The position numbers and the translations under genes were made by a program. A stretch of DNA of 64,000 nt from Paenibacillus ferrarius (GTDB taxonomy: Bacteria; Bacillota; Bacilli; Paenibacillales; NBRC-103111), in NCBI RefSeq assembly GCF_002027705.1, contig NZ_MBTG01000015.1, forward strand, positions 124,001 to 188,000, written 5' to 3'. This document shows positions 8,215-17,173 of the stretch, piece by piece (positions within the stretch are counted from its first letter, which is position 1; the number at the start of each line of letters is the position of its first letter). The notes beneath the pieces were generated by a model, which searched no databases, had not been told where the DNA came from, and saw only the letters and a list, made by a program, of their open reading frames with translations.

Positions 8215-10617
8215 ATGATAAAAGTTAATCTTAGTGATCTTGATGATATTAATCTAACCACCAAACTTCCTTCAGCGAACGATGTTCTCAGTTATGACAG
8301 CACTCAATCCAGTTGGGTGCCCAAGAGCCTGGTCATTGACAGCGCTGTCTCCAAACCCTATGTCATCGATCTGGCGACATGGAATATTAAAAATGACGGA
8401 ACTAATTCTGCCGCTACGACCAAAGGCATTAACGACGCTTTAATGTGGGCAAGCTCTCAAGGAATTACCCATTGTCTTCTACCCAATGGTACCTATACAC
8501 TCAAGATGGATAATACCTCTTTCTCATGCCTGCTTATTCCCAGCCGCATGCACTTTGAAATGGCCGACGGCTGCCTCGTGCAATTGGAAGCCACCTCTTC
8601 TCCTTGGTATAGAATCTTTAGTTTAAAAGGCACAACCAACTCGAGAATATCAGGCGGAACTGTCATTGGCGATAAGAAATCGCATATCTATCAATTAGCC
8701 GTCAAGTTTGTACGCGGCGGAGTCAACCCGGATGGTTCCTTAAATGCGAATACCAATTTCATCCGCAGCGAGGTTGTAGACAGATACAGTAACCCAGGAC
8801 TGCTTAAGAGTTTCCGATTATGGAGTATGACTGGTGTTAACGCTACGGGATATAGCTTCTTTCAATATAAAGATACCGTATCTAGCAGCACCTTGGCCGG
8901 GTCTCGGACGAACGGTCTGTTCGCTCCTGCATCTCCAACAGGACGCGGCTGGTTTGCCGAAATCGAAAATGCCAACAAGATGATATTCACCATTGATATT
9001 ACATCCTCTCCTCTTACCGACGACCAGATCGCCCAGCTTGCTGCCAAGGTCGATTCTCAGAACTATACGCATGAATGGGGACATGGGATTGAACTTGCCG
9101 GCGCAAACCATATTCAAATAGATAACGTAGACATCAGCAATTGCACGGGTGACGCCATCTTCGCATCCTGGTTCGAATACAAGCTTAATCCCGCAGATTA
9201 CACGCAAAGTCAGATGGGGTCCCATATTTATATCCATAACTGCGATCTCCATCACTGTAGAAGACAAGGAATCTCTATCGCAGGCTCCAATGACGTCACG
9301 ATTACGAACAATAAAATACGTTACATCGGTAGAGCTGACGACGGGAAAACCGAGGATGGCACAGCTCCCATGTTTGGCATCGATATTGAATCCATGTGGT
9401 CAGAAACCAACATACCGACCTGGCGACCTGAATTGAATCAAGCGGGCTTTGAGCTAAATACAAGAATATATATTAGAGACAATTATGTATTGAACAATAA
9501 CCGCGGGCATTTCGTGAATGCTGATGGGATTTATGTAACCTTGGATAACAATACATTTGAAGGCTATAATGTTGGCGGAATAAGCTCCTATTTGAATAAT
9601 ATGTATGTGAAATATCTAAACAACACAATGATTAGTTGTGAGCTTACCGTTAAAGGGGACAATTTTGTTGACGGGGCACTCTGCACGAATGGGAATATCA
9701 AAATTGCCGACATCGCGGGAGCCGTCATTACGAACAGTAAGGTTGTAAATGGACTCTTCTACGGCTCAAGCACCTATGGTTACTTTGGTACTCCTACCGT
9801 TGATCTGGCAACGGGTACCTTCACCTTCAGCACGCCGCACGGTTTAGGCAATGGCGCAAAAGTTATCTTTGAGCAATGGATTGGCAAGGTTCCTGCGGGT
9901 GCTAGTGTCGATAAGCTTTATTATACCGTCAATATTACTGCAAACAGCTTTCAGGTCTCTGAAACTTTAAGCGGAAAGCCCATCACCATCACGGACATCG
10001 GCACTACTGGATTCAATCTAAGCCGTTATAATTATGGCAGATGTTATATCTCGGATATTACGGTTGAAAGAGACTGGCGAGCTGATAATTCGTTATCACC
10101 GAATTTCCAGCTGCTTCTCACAGGCGGCATTCTCCGGAATATCACGGTCAAAAACTTTGAAATCGATATTCGAACGCCAGCCAACTATGCAGGCAGACCG
10201 ATTACCATCGACGGGATTACACTGATTGAAGGCGGGGCCAATTTCGAAGCCTGCAATCTAAGCAACGGCTCGTTCCTCCGAGCAAAAACTAGCATACTTG
10301 GAGGCGATATCGCTCTAGGCTCCAATGATGCACGTTATACAAGAAAAGTCATCGCCGACAATTGTTTATTTCAAAATGTTGGCATCAATTACAACGGGAA
10401 CGTTACGAATAATCGCAGTACGCTGATCAACTCAAGCATAGGCAAAACTGACAGTACCACCATAGCGGTTATTACCAATAGCTACCTCGAGAACACCAAA
10501 ATCAATTTGCACTGGCTTACTCGTGATAAATCCGTGACCATAGCGAAATGTATTTTCAATAATGTCGTGACAGATGTCAACGCAAATACCAGAATGCTGG
10601 ATAACCTTACCCTATAA
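8215..10617 (+). CDS. Parallel beta-helix protein with phage-tail-like N-terminus
   Basis: An 800-residue protein without signal peptide or membrane segment. Residues 1-45 (NLSDLDDINLTT, then DVLSYDSTQSSW) resemble the short adaptor repeats found in phage tail fibres. A pectate-lyase-like N-terminal motif follows (IDLATWNIKNDGTNSAATT, about 57-75), then a long right-handed beta-helix with many N-rich turns. An insertion near residue 540 (FSTPHGLGNGAKVIFEQW) resembles a small domain common in phage structural proteins. The middle part is paralogous to the secreted protein encoded at 10685-12820. A GAGGTGA ribosome site lies 6 nt before the ATG. It is probably a polysaccharide-binding or -cleaving protein acting on EPS; how it leaves the cell, if it does, is unclear. 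Confidence 0.75.
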   Translation: MIKVNLSDLDDINLTTKLPSANDVLSYDSTQSSWVPKSLVIDSAVSKPYVIDLATWNIKNDGTNSAATTKGINDALMWASSQGITHCLLPNGTYTLKMDNTSFSCLLIPSRMHFEMADGCLVQLEATSSPWYRIFSLKGTTNSRISGGTVIGDKKSHIYQLAVKFVRGGVNPDGSLNANTNFIRSEVVDRYSNPGLLKSFRLWSMTGVNATGYSFFQYKDTVSSSTLAGSRTNGLFAPASPTGRGWFAEIENANKMIFTIDITSSPLTDDQIAQLAAKVDSQNYTHEWGHGIELAGANHIQIDNVDISNCTGDAIFASWFEYKLNPADYTQSQMGSHIYIHNCDLHHCRRQGISIAGSNDVTITNNKIRYIGRADDGKTEDGTAPMFGIDIESMWSETNIPTWRPELNQAGFELNTRIYIRDNYVLNNNRGHFVNADGIYVTLDNNTFEGYNVGGISSYLNNMYVKYLNNTMISCELTVKGDNFVDGALCTNGNIKIADIAGAVITNSKVVNGLFYGSSTYGYFGTPTVDLATGTFTFSTPHGLGNGAKVIFEQWIGKVPAGASVDKLYYTVNITANSFQVSETLSGKPITITDIGTTGFNLSRYNYGRCYISDITVERDWRADNSLSPNFQLLLTGGILRNITVKNFEIDIRTPANYAGRPITIDGITLIEGGANFEACNLSNGSFLRAKTSILGGDIALGSNDARYTRKVIADNCLFQNVGINYNGNVTNNRSTLINSSIGKTDSTTIAVITNSYLENTKINLHWLTRDKSVTIAKCIFNNVVTDVNANTRMLDNLTL

Positions 10618-10626
10618 CTGGATAGC

Positions 10627-10668
10627 AAAAAGGAAGGATAAGCGACCTCGCCGCTCACCTTCCTTTTT
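10627..10668. terminator. Bidirectional terminator between convergent beta-helix genes
   Basis: Arms AAAAAGGAAGG (10627-10637) and CCTTCCTTTTT (10658-10668) form an 11-bp stem with T-runs on both strands, just after the plus-strand gene and just before the end of the minus-strand gene. Confidence 0.85.
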
Positions 10669-10684
10669 CTGTTTTTAAGGGCCT

Positions 10685-12820
10685 TTAATTGTTGCTGTGG
10701 ATGTCGTTTGCTTTTAACTTTAGAATAGCCTTATTCAAAATGTTGTTCCATATCTGGAAAGCAGGCGCCCCTGTTCCCGCATACATCGTTGAGATCCCAA
10801 CAGCTTCCATGTTGGAAGTAATTGTGTTCCCTTTGATCGTCGCGGATAAAATAAGATTGGGCTGCGCTTTTTGCCAATAATCGTTCAGCTTGATAATTTC
10901 AGTGGAAGCTGAAGTAATCCCACTTGCTGTAATTTGATTATTTTCGATATGCACCTTTTTCGCGGCAGTTACCGAAATGGCCGAAGTATTGCCAGAAATA
11001 TTGAATTTGGAGTTGGTGATGGTCAGATCCAAGTTCTCATTGCCGGCTGTTAACCCGCCATAGCCTGTAAATGAGCAATTATTAAATACATATTTACCGG
11101 ATTTCCCAACACCCGGAACTGCTTTGCCTCCATCGGTTGGCCCCTTAAACACACAGTTATTGTAAGTCCCCGGCGGCAAATCTAAGCCGTAGGTTGAATT
11201 GTAGCCAGTAACGGTAAGGTTATCAAAAATATTGCCCTCCACATTCCCGCCTGAGACCGCTCGCAAAGCAGGTGCCCCAGTAATTGTGACATTTGTTAGA
11301 TGAACAGGATTTAACCAAATGGATAAGCCTGCTTCAGCTGTTTTTTTGGTCAGATTGATTGTAATATCCGAAGCTGTTACACCAAAAGGCTTGGAACTGC
11401 TAATCGCAAAATTCGTATTGGTTGCTGTCATCCCTTTGATATTAATATTAGGTCCATCGAAATGAGTCAGCGAGTCACTGATGGAATTGCCTATGAAGGT
11501 CACATCATGACTGGCATAAATACTTGTCCCTTCAAAATTGTTGTCTTTAATTGTTGCCCCTGTGAAAGGTTCAGAGACAGCGAGCCCAATTGCTCCAGCA
11601 GAAGCCAAATGGTTATTCTCTAATAGGCCGTCGTGGCCGTCGTAGAAGATAACATCATATCTGCTGTTCTTGTAAAATTTATTGTTCTTTATTGTAATGT
11701 TTTCATTAATAAATCCGTTATCGCCGGCACCGCCTTCAACGTCGATTCCCGCCATGGGCGCCGTGCCGCCCTTTCCACCTATATCATGAAAAGCACTATT
11801 CTGCACGGTAACATTTTTACCTCCGCTAATACTCAATCCTTGTCTACGATTAAAAGAAGAATCAGCATTTCGGATCGTAATATTGGTAGACTGCACCCTG
11901 TTCCATATTTCCACATAGGTGCCTTTTTGGATAGTTCCGCTAAATGCAAGCCTCATAGAATCGCTTCCCGCTGGAATTGGCACATACTTCCCTTGCGGTT
12001 GTTGCTTTATTTTGGAGATAAAGGTCCCATCTGCTTTGTAAAAATAAATATCATAGACATTCGGCAGCTGATGACCGTTGTCAATGATAAGACTGTGCGT
12101 CAAATCAAAGGATGGGTCCGTTAATTTCCAGCTTGCTTTGGTTCTTATTTTCGATGAATCCTTGGTCAGCTTGCCTTGATCATCCAAACCGCCTGATTCG
12201 AAGCCATTTTCATACAAATCCTGCATGTACCCGCTGCCGCCGGCTATATAAAGCCCGTCACCCGTAAAGTTATTGGTCTTTACGCCATCAATCGTAACAT
12301 TAATCGCACCTTTGGTGGCAATCCCATACCCGCCTTCATGGGTGCCTCCCTTGGAATAATCGTGTGTATCTCGATCGCCACGATACGTTCCACCAGCAAT
12401 GGTTACGTTCTTAACGCCTACACCTACAAGCAATGTCGTGTAGCCTGGAAATCCGTTTTGTTCCTTCTGAATGACCGCTTTCTCGTCAAGCCAAAATTTC
12501 ATATCACTAACCATGTTGATTCGTCCACGCGCATCCCAAGTTCCATCTGTTCCCTTGGCAATCAAATACGTTCCCGCGGGAACCTTAAAGACGTTGTAGC
12601 CCTGATCATGCGCCCATTTCAGCGCATCATTAAAGCCATCCGTCGTTTCAACCGCATGGGAATTGTCATTGTAAATATGCCATTTGGCTAAATCGAGCTC
12701 ATAGATGCGTTCTTGACTAGAAACAGAAGCAGGTGCAGCCGTCTCGGCATGCGAAGCATTGGGCCATACTGGAAGCAAGCAAAGGCAGACGGAGCACAAA
12801 ATAAAAACAAACCTATACAT
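10685..12820 (-). CDS. Secreted parallel beta-helix protein (pectate lyase superfamily)
   Basis: A 711-residue protein with a Sec signal peptide (hydrophobic FVFILCSVCLCLLPVW; likely cleavage after SHA, about residue 25). A pectate-lyase-like segment (ELDLAKWHIYNDNSHAVET, then VPAGTYLI) leads into a long right-handed beta-helix with repeated NVTI/NITI-type coils. It resembles the unsecreted paralogue at 8215-10617. Proteins of this fold act as polysaccharide lyases or epimerases; no catalytic residues can be assigned here. The upstream region contains a degenerate SinR-like site. The best ribosome site (AAAGGA) is somewhat far from the ATG, at about 13 nt. Confidence 0.82.
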   Translation of the reverse strand: MYRFVFILCSVCLCLLPVWPNASHAETAAPASVSSQERIYELDLAKWHIYNDNSHAVETTDGFNDALKWAHDQGYNVFKVPAGTYLIAKGTDGTWDARGRINMVSDMKFWLDEKAVIQKEQNGFPGYTTLLVGVGVKNVTIAGGTYRGDRDTHDYSKGGTHEGGYGIATKGAINVTIDGVKTNNFTGDGLYIAGGSGYMQDLYENGFESGGLDDQGKLTKDSSKIRTKASWKLTDPSFDLTHSLIIDNGHQLPNVYDIYFYKADGTFISKIKQQPQGKYVPIPAGSDSMRLAFSGTIQKGTYVEIWNRVQSTNITIRNADSSFNRRQGLSISGGKNVTVQNSAFHDIGGKGGTAPMAGIDVEGGAGDNGFINENITIKNNKFYKNSRYDVIFYDGHDGLLENNHLASAGAIGLAVSEPFTGATIKDNNFEGTSIYASHDVTFIGNSISDSLTHFDGPNINIKGMTATNTNFAISSSKPFGVTASDITINLTKKTAEAGLSIWLNPVHLTNVTITGAPALRAVSGGNVEGNIFDNLTVTGYNSTYGLDLPPGTYNNCVFKGPTDGGKAVPGVGKSGKYVFNNCSFTGYGGLTAGNENLDLTITNSKFNISGNTSAISVTAAKKVHIENNQITASGITSASTEIIKLNDYWQKAQPNLILSATIKGNTITSNMEAVGISTMYAGTGAPAFQIWNNILNKAILKLKANDIHSNN

Positions 12821-12851
12821 GTTAGAGTATCAATCCTTTCACTTCTTAGAG

Positions 12852-12867
12852 GTTCTCCATAAAGAGA
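12852..12867. promoter_or_regulatory. Degenerate SinR-like operator before secreted beta-helix gene
   Basis: GTTCTCC-AT-AAAGAGA: the left arm matches GTTCTY and the right arm has two mismatches to the consensus. It has the same 7-2-7 layout as the better sites and lies 32 bp before the minus-strand start codon. Weak on its own; supported by position. Confidence 0.4.
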
Positions 12868-12939
12868 CCATTTCAAACGATGACTAGAAACTGGACGACG
12901 ACAAATCCCCCTCCCCTGCTGCCTCTAGATGCTTTGGTC

Positions 12940-12966
12940 GGAACGACTTTCTTGCCGTTTTCCGTA
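12940..12966 (+). promoter_or_regulatory. Possible ECF-sigma promoter
   Basis: GGAACG (12940-12945) and CGTA (12963-12966) are separated by 17 bp, resembling extracytoplasmic-function promoters (GAAAC/GGAAC, 16-17 bp, CGTA/CGTC). A strong AAGGAGG site follows at 13024-13030. Confidence 0.35.
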
Positions 12967-13044
12967 CATATAAAGGGGATTCAGAGCAAAAGCAGTGCTC
13001 CATTTATACAGAAGCAGACTAACAAGGAGGCATTATCGTGCCCC

Positions 13045-13143
13045 ATGAATAATACTGATGCAGCTCTGGAAAACAATAAGCAATATCACTTGGACATGTC
13101 TTTGCACGCTTATTTAGAAGATAAGCAATCGTATCCGGATTAA
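13045..13143 (+). CDS. Possible small protein of 32 residues
   Basis: A short open frame (MNNTDAALENNKQYHLDM at its start), downstream of a possible ECF promoter and a perfect AAGGAGG ribosome site. The site is 14 nt from this ATG. A GTG at 13038 has ideal 7-nt spacing but its frame stops after four codons, so either the ATG is used inefficiently or this is the broken start of a lost gene. The frame stays open upstream without a better start. No homology recognised. Confidence 0.25.
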   Translation: MNNTDAALENNKQYHLDMSLHAYLEDKQSYPD

Positions 13144-13176
13144 ATTGAAAAGACTCTTTCATTGAAGACGCTCCTT

Positions 13177-14733
13177 TCACATTTTCCGTTGATTCAGGGC
13201 TGCTGCTGGCATCACTTTCCTCTGCACCTTCATCAATAGGCCTATAGCAATTCTCGCCAAATATTTAAATTCATCACTTCTATGGAAAATAAGGATATAA
13301 ACCAAATTCGGTATAAGTAGACAAAGCAGCGCTTTGGCTCCAAAAGTAAGAATGGAATGGACGTCAATTAGATGAGCGAAGAAATCAGTAAGCAGACAAG
13401 TCCCCACGCCTATCGCGGCATAGTAGAAGTAACGGACAAAGTACCGCAGAACGGACAATTGAAATACTTTTTTATACACAAAATACGGCGTCGTCCAAAA
13501 GGGCACCAACATCGCACTTATCAATGTACCAATGAATACGCCAGCAATTCCGATCGATTTTACTAAAATAATAGAAAAAACGAGATTGACGGCTGCTTGG
13601 CACAGGGGCACATATCTGTCTTCATGGAAAATTCCCGCTGTTGTCTTAACGGTTGTTATGGAGTTTCTCATGCCTCTTTCATAGAAAGTAATGACCAAAA
13701 CAATCAACACCAGCTTATCCATTAGAAACTGCGAACCAATCCATAGTGTGATAAAAGGCTCGATCGTCACAAATAAAACAATAGCAAACAAGGAATACAA
13801 CCAGAAATTAAGCAGCATGGTCACTTTATATACACTATAAATTCTTTCTTTGGTCTCCTTTGCCACTAAGTTGCCTACGCTATGATAAATATTATTGAAA
13901 ATCTGATTAATGAACGTCCTGCAAATGTCGATTAGCATAAAATAGTTGGAGTACAGGCCAACAGCAGCAACGCTTACATAATAAGAAATAATCAGATTAT
14001 CCGTTCCAAAAATTAAGTAGGAGCCTACGTTTTGCAGAATAATGGCTTTAATATTTTTGATTAGATTACTTTTGGTCAGACTATCAATTGTGCCTGCGAT
14101 CTTCTCCTTGAGAAAAGGATATAGCTTATCAACAATCATCGATAAAATGATGTTGTTCGTAATCGTAATGACACTGTCAATAATTAAATACATCAAATAA
14201 TTCTGCGTCGTATAGAGAATTGCGATCTTCAGACAAGTCGAAAGGATTGAGGAGACCGAGAACAGTCCCGTTATGATGTATCCTTTCTGATTCACATTAA
14301 GAAAAGAACTCTTGTACTGAAATAAATAAGGGGTAACGGTATTGACCAGGAAGACAAGATAAATCAGATGGATATGTGAGACACTGGATTCTTTGACAAA
14401 ATAATTAAGAAACGGCAGGACAGATAGGCCCAATACAAGAACAACCAATGCAATCGCTAAATACGCTTTCTTATATAATTTCATCAGCATCAAGATCTTA
14501 TCTTTATCTTGTTCAGCCACTGGTTTATACAGATTATAAATAATACTTGACCCGATACCGGCCTCCGCTAACGAGAGCATCGCTAATATATTCGTGAACA
14601 GACCATTAACGCCTAAATAATCCAGACCTAGCGTGTGAATGAATACTGTTCTTGAAAAAAAACTTAAGAACGTAATAATCAATTGATTGCCAAGTCCTAC
14701 ACCTATGTTGATCAGCGAATTTTTGGTTCTCAT
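13177..14733 (-). CDS. Wzx-type oligosaccharide flippase
   Basis: A polytopic protein of 518 residues with about 14 hydrophobic segments, of the MATE/MVF (MOP) superfamily. The N-terminus is typical of Wzx/RfbX proteins (NIGVGLGNQLIITFLSFFSR, then a YLGVNGLFTNI stretch). It would flip undecaprenyl-linked EPS repeat units to the outer face for polymerisation by an EpsG-like enzyme. It is the last gene of the ten-gene operon that begins at 23136, 46 nt after the GH88/105-like gene. Confidence 0.9.
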   Translation of the reverse strand: MRTKNSLINIGVGLGNQLIITFLSFFSRTVFIHTLGLDYLGVNGLFTNILAMLSLAEAGIGSSIIYNLYKPVAEQDKDKILMLMKLYKKAYLAIALVVLVLGLSVLPFLNYFVKESSVSHIHLIYLVFLVNTVTPYLFQYKSSFLNVNQKGYIITGLFSVSSILSTCLKIAILYTTQNYLMYLIIDSVITITNNIILSMIVDKLYPFLKEKIAGTIDSLTKSNLIKNIKAIILQNVGSYLIFGTDNLIISYYVSVAAVGLYSNYFMLIDICRTFINQIFNNIYHSVGNLVAKETKERIYSVYKVTMLLNFWLYSLFAIVLFVTIEPFITLWIGSQFLMDKLVLIVLVITFYERGMRNSITTVKTTAGIFHEDRYVPLCQAAVNLVFSIILVKSIGIAGVFIGTLISAMLVPFWTTPYFVYKKVFQLSVLRYFVRYFYYAAIGVGTCLLTDFFAHLIDVHSILTFGAKALLCLLIPNLVYILIFHRSDEFKYLARIAIGLLMKVQRKVMPAAALNQRKM

Positions 14734-14779
14734 ACTACGAACCCTATTTCATCTAATAATTCTTCGTACATTTTATTGA

Positions 14780-15973
14780 TCATCTCTTCACAACCTTAAA
14801 ACCATGATTGAAGTTCATCATTCGAATACAAAAGCCTTGCGTGAAAGGCAGGATATTGAACAACATGGAATACACCCCAATGTCTTTCGTATCTCCTTGC
14901 GAGAAATCAACAGCCCCATTCCGTCTCGTTACCTTCATCAAATAATTGGATGCTTGATTGGCGCTGTCTAAACACATGTCCGCAATCTCTTCGATTTTGG
15001 ATGCATTCAACATAAACCAGCCCAATGTAGCCGTAGTAGATGAATCTGGCCGGCATTCCCCTCTGGTTACGGTCCAATTCCAGTTGCCATTAGCCTGTTG
15101 AAAGGCGATAGCCGCTTTGGCGAATCTTTTCACACTTTCCTCTAAAATTGCTTTATACGCATGATCACTTGGAAGTTCATTCCAAGCGTCTATGAGACCT
15201 ATGGCATACCAGCCAAGCCCTCTACCCCAACCAAATAAGCCTAGTGGCAGCTTATCATCTACTTCATAGGCATGACTTGGGATATGATGCCCCTCAAGCA
15301 TCCCGCGCTCTTCATAAGCTTTAATCTGTTTTAATGCCAATTCTACACATTCCTCTAGTTCATAACGAATACCGTATGCTACCAAGAATGGACAAATAAA
15401 CCCGATTGTATCCACATACCGATAGCCCTTCATAAACTTTCGGTAAGCCACGGTACCATCGTGTCCTATATGTTCCCGGATCATAGCCCAAGTAGTATCA
15501 AGAGCTAATTTGTAATCATCCGTTTCTATAAAATCCACTTTCATTAAAGCGTAAGCTAGTATAGCTGTATCGACATGAGTAGGCATTTGACGCCATTGTC
15601 CTTGACGATCAAACTTCATATCCAAGTACCGCTTAAGCTCGCGTTCCACTTCCAAGTCATGATGATTTTGCAAGTATTCCGACAATCCCAGAAGCAGCGA
15701 TGCTTCTTGCCAGTGCTGGATCGCACTCCTTGTATAATTGCCCTTTAACATATCAATTACGACTAATCTCGTGTGATCCGTTACCTTAATCTTCGGTGTT
15801 GTGTTCAGCCATTTGAGTCCAACTTTGGTGATCGATTTACTCCATAATTGCTTATCCTCATATCTCCCAATGTGAATTCGACTGAGCCAATCCTGCCCAA
15901 TGGGAACAATATCAATTAAGATAATGATGATTATAATCAAAAGTACGATTACACCTAAAATTTGAATAATCAT
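14780..15973 (-). CDS. Membrane-anchored GH88/GH105-like glycoside hydrolase
   Basis: A 397-residue protein with a single N-terminal hydrophobic anchor (residues about 3-26) followed by an (alpha/alpha)6-barrel region. The segment GLFGWGRGLGWYAIGLID near residues 249-266 matches the W-x-R-G-x-G-W signature of unsaturated glucuronyl/rhamnogalacturonyl hydrolases. It probably removes or trims unsaturated uronic ends, for example products of a lyase acting on EPS, perhaps the beta-helix proteins encoded nearby. Co-transcribed with the glycosyltransferases (14 nt gap). Topology suggests an extracytoplasmic catalytic domain, but this is inferred. Confidence 0.75.
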   Translation of the reverse strand: MIIQILGVIVLLIIIIIILIDIVPIGQDWLSRIHIGRYEDKQLWSKSITKVGLKWLNTTPKIKVTDHTRLVVIDMLKGNYTRSAIQHWQEASLLLGLSEYLQNHHDLEVERELKRYLDMKFDRQGQWRQMPTHVDTAILAYALMKVDFIETDDYKLALDTTWAMIREHIGHDGTVAYRKFMKGYRYVDTIGFICPFLVAYGIRYELEECVELALKQIKAYEERGMLEGHHIPSHAYEVDDKLPLGLFGWGRGLGWYAIGLIDAWNELPSDHAYKAILEESVKRFAKAAIAFQQANGNWNWTVTRGECRPDSSTTATLGWFMLNASKIEEIADMCLDSANQASNYLMKVTRRNGAVDFSQGDTKDIGVYSMLFNILPFTQGFCIRMMNFNHGFKVVKR

Positions 15974-15987
15974 AATGCGCGTCCCCT

Positions 15988-17169
15988 TTAATTAAACATC
16001 TCATAGAGCTTGTGTATTTCGGATTCCGTTCCTAATTGTTCATTGGCTAAGTGACGTTTGAATTGTTCTCTTAATCCTTCATTATTTATAAGCAATGCAA
16101 TTCCTTCATATAAGGCGTTGACGTTCATCTCTACAATTAAGCCGTTGTCATAATTCGTTATTTGATCCTTAGCGGTACTAAAGTTAGTGACTACGATAGG
16201 TTTGTGTAAAATCTTAGCCTCATCTATAGCAATGGATTTCCCTTCAAATAACGACGGCTGTACATAGATATCCGCTTCTTTGATATAAGGATAAGGGTTT
16301 TCTTTCATTCCCAGAAGTACGAAGATGTCTCGAAGTTCATGCTCATCAATCATTTTCTCGAGTTGATCCCTTTCTTCCCCTTCACCGATGATATACCATT
16401 TCACTGGGTACCCATTTCCAATGAGCGCTTTGCAGGTTGCAATAGCGAGTTCGAAATTCTTCTGTTTGTTCAACCTGCCTACAGAAATGATCTTGATGCC
16501 CTCATCCCCCATAACTGTCTGCTCTAATGCCATTTTGTTAATTGTTGCAGGAGAGATAATGTTATGCATAACCCTCACCTTGGTGTTATACATGGGAAAT
16601 CTGTTCCTTAACACATTCCCGCATTCTTCTGAAACAGACACGATATTGTGCAACTTCTCAAAATAGCCGTGATCTAAATCAGGATCCATACCCAGCATGT
16701 CATAGTCGTTATGAACAAATCCTATTTTCTTGGCTGCATCAACCTTATCAACGCAGAAATAGATAGGCGTCTTTTCAAGATAACCAACGGCAATATCATA
16801 CTTGGTGTTAATATTTTTTAATGCTTTTGAGAGATATGCCCATACGATCTGCTCAGATCTGACTCTGTTTTTCTCCGTTTTCATGGCAATGCCAGCCAAT
16901 AATCTCGATAGAGCGATCTCCAGCTTGCCCTTCTTTAAGCAATCCAGGATAGCCTTGTGCATCGACATATCAAAATAACGATAGTCGCTTGGCTCTTCCA
17001 ACACATTGACCTCACCAGGGATTTTGTTGAAAAACATTCCCTCATGCTTGAGTAAAAATAAGTCCACATCGTATTTCGAATAGTCAATTGTTTCCAATAG
17101 TGAGATAAGTGCCTTCTCAGCGCCACCGCAGGTTAAGTTATTCATTATGAACAATACCTTTTTTTTCAT
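15988..17169 (-). CDS. GT4 family glycosyltransferase
   Basis: A 393-residue GT-B enzyme with N-terminal FIMNNLTCGGAEKALISLLE and the E-x7-E donor motif in LFEGKSIAIDEAKIL near residue 313. It is clearly paralogous to the next two GT4 genes upstream (17174 and 20599), suggesting duplication within the operon and donors of similar type. An AGGTGA ribosome site lies just before the ATG, and the gene starts 4 nt after its neighbour. Confidence 0.88.
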   Translation of the reverse strand: MKKKVLFIMNNLTCGGAEKALISLLETIDYSKYDVDLFLLKHEGMFFNKIPGEVNVLEEPSDYRYFDMSMHKAILDCLKKGKLEIALSRLLAGIAMKTEKNRVRSEQIVWAYLSKALKNINTKYDIAVGYLEKTPIYFCVDKVDAAKKIGFVHNDYDMLGMDPDLDHGYFEKLHNIVSVSEECGNVLRNRFPMYNTKVRVMHNIISPATINKMALEQTVMGDEGIKIISVGRLNKQKNFELAIATCKALIGNGYPVKWYIIGEGEERDQLEKMIDEHELRDIFVLLGMKENPYPYIKEADIYVQPSLFEGKSIAIDEAKILHKPIVVTNFSTAKDQITNYDNGLIVEMNVNALYEGIALLINNEGLREQFKRHLANEQLGTESEIHKLYEMFN

Positions 17170-17173
17170 CGTC

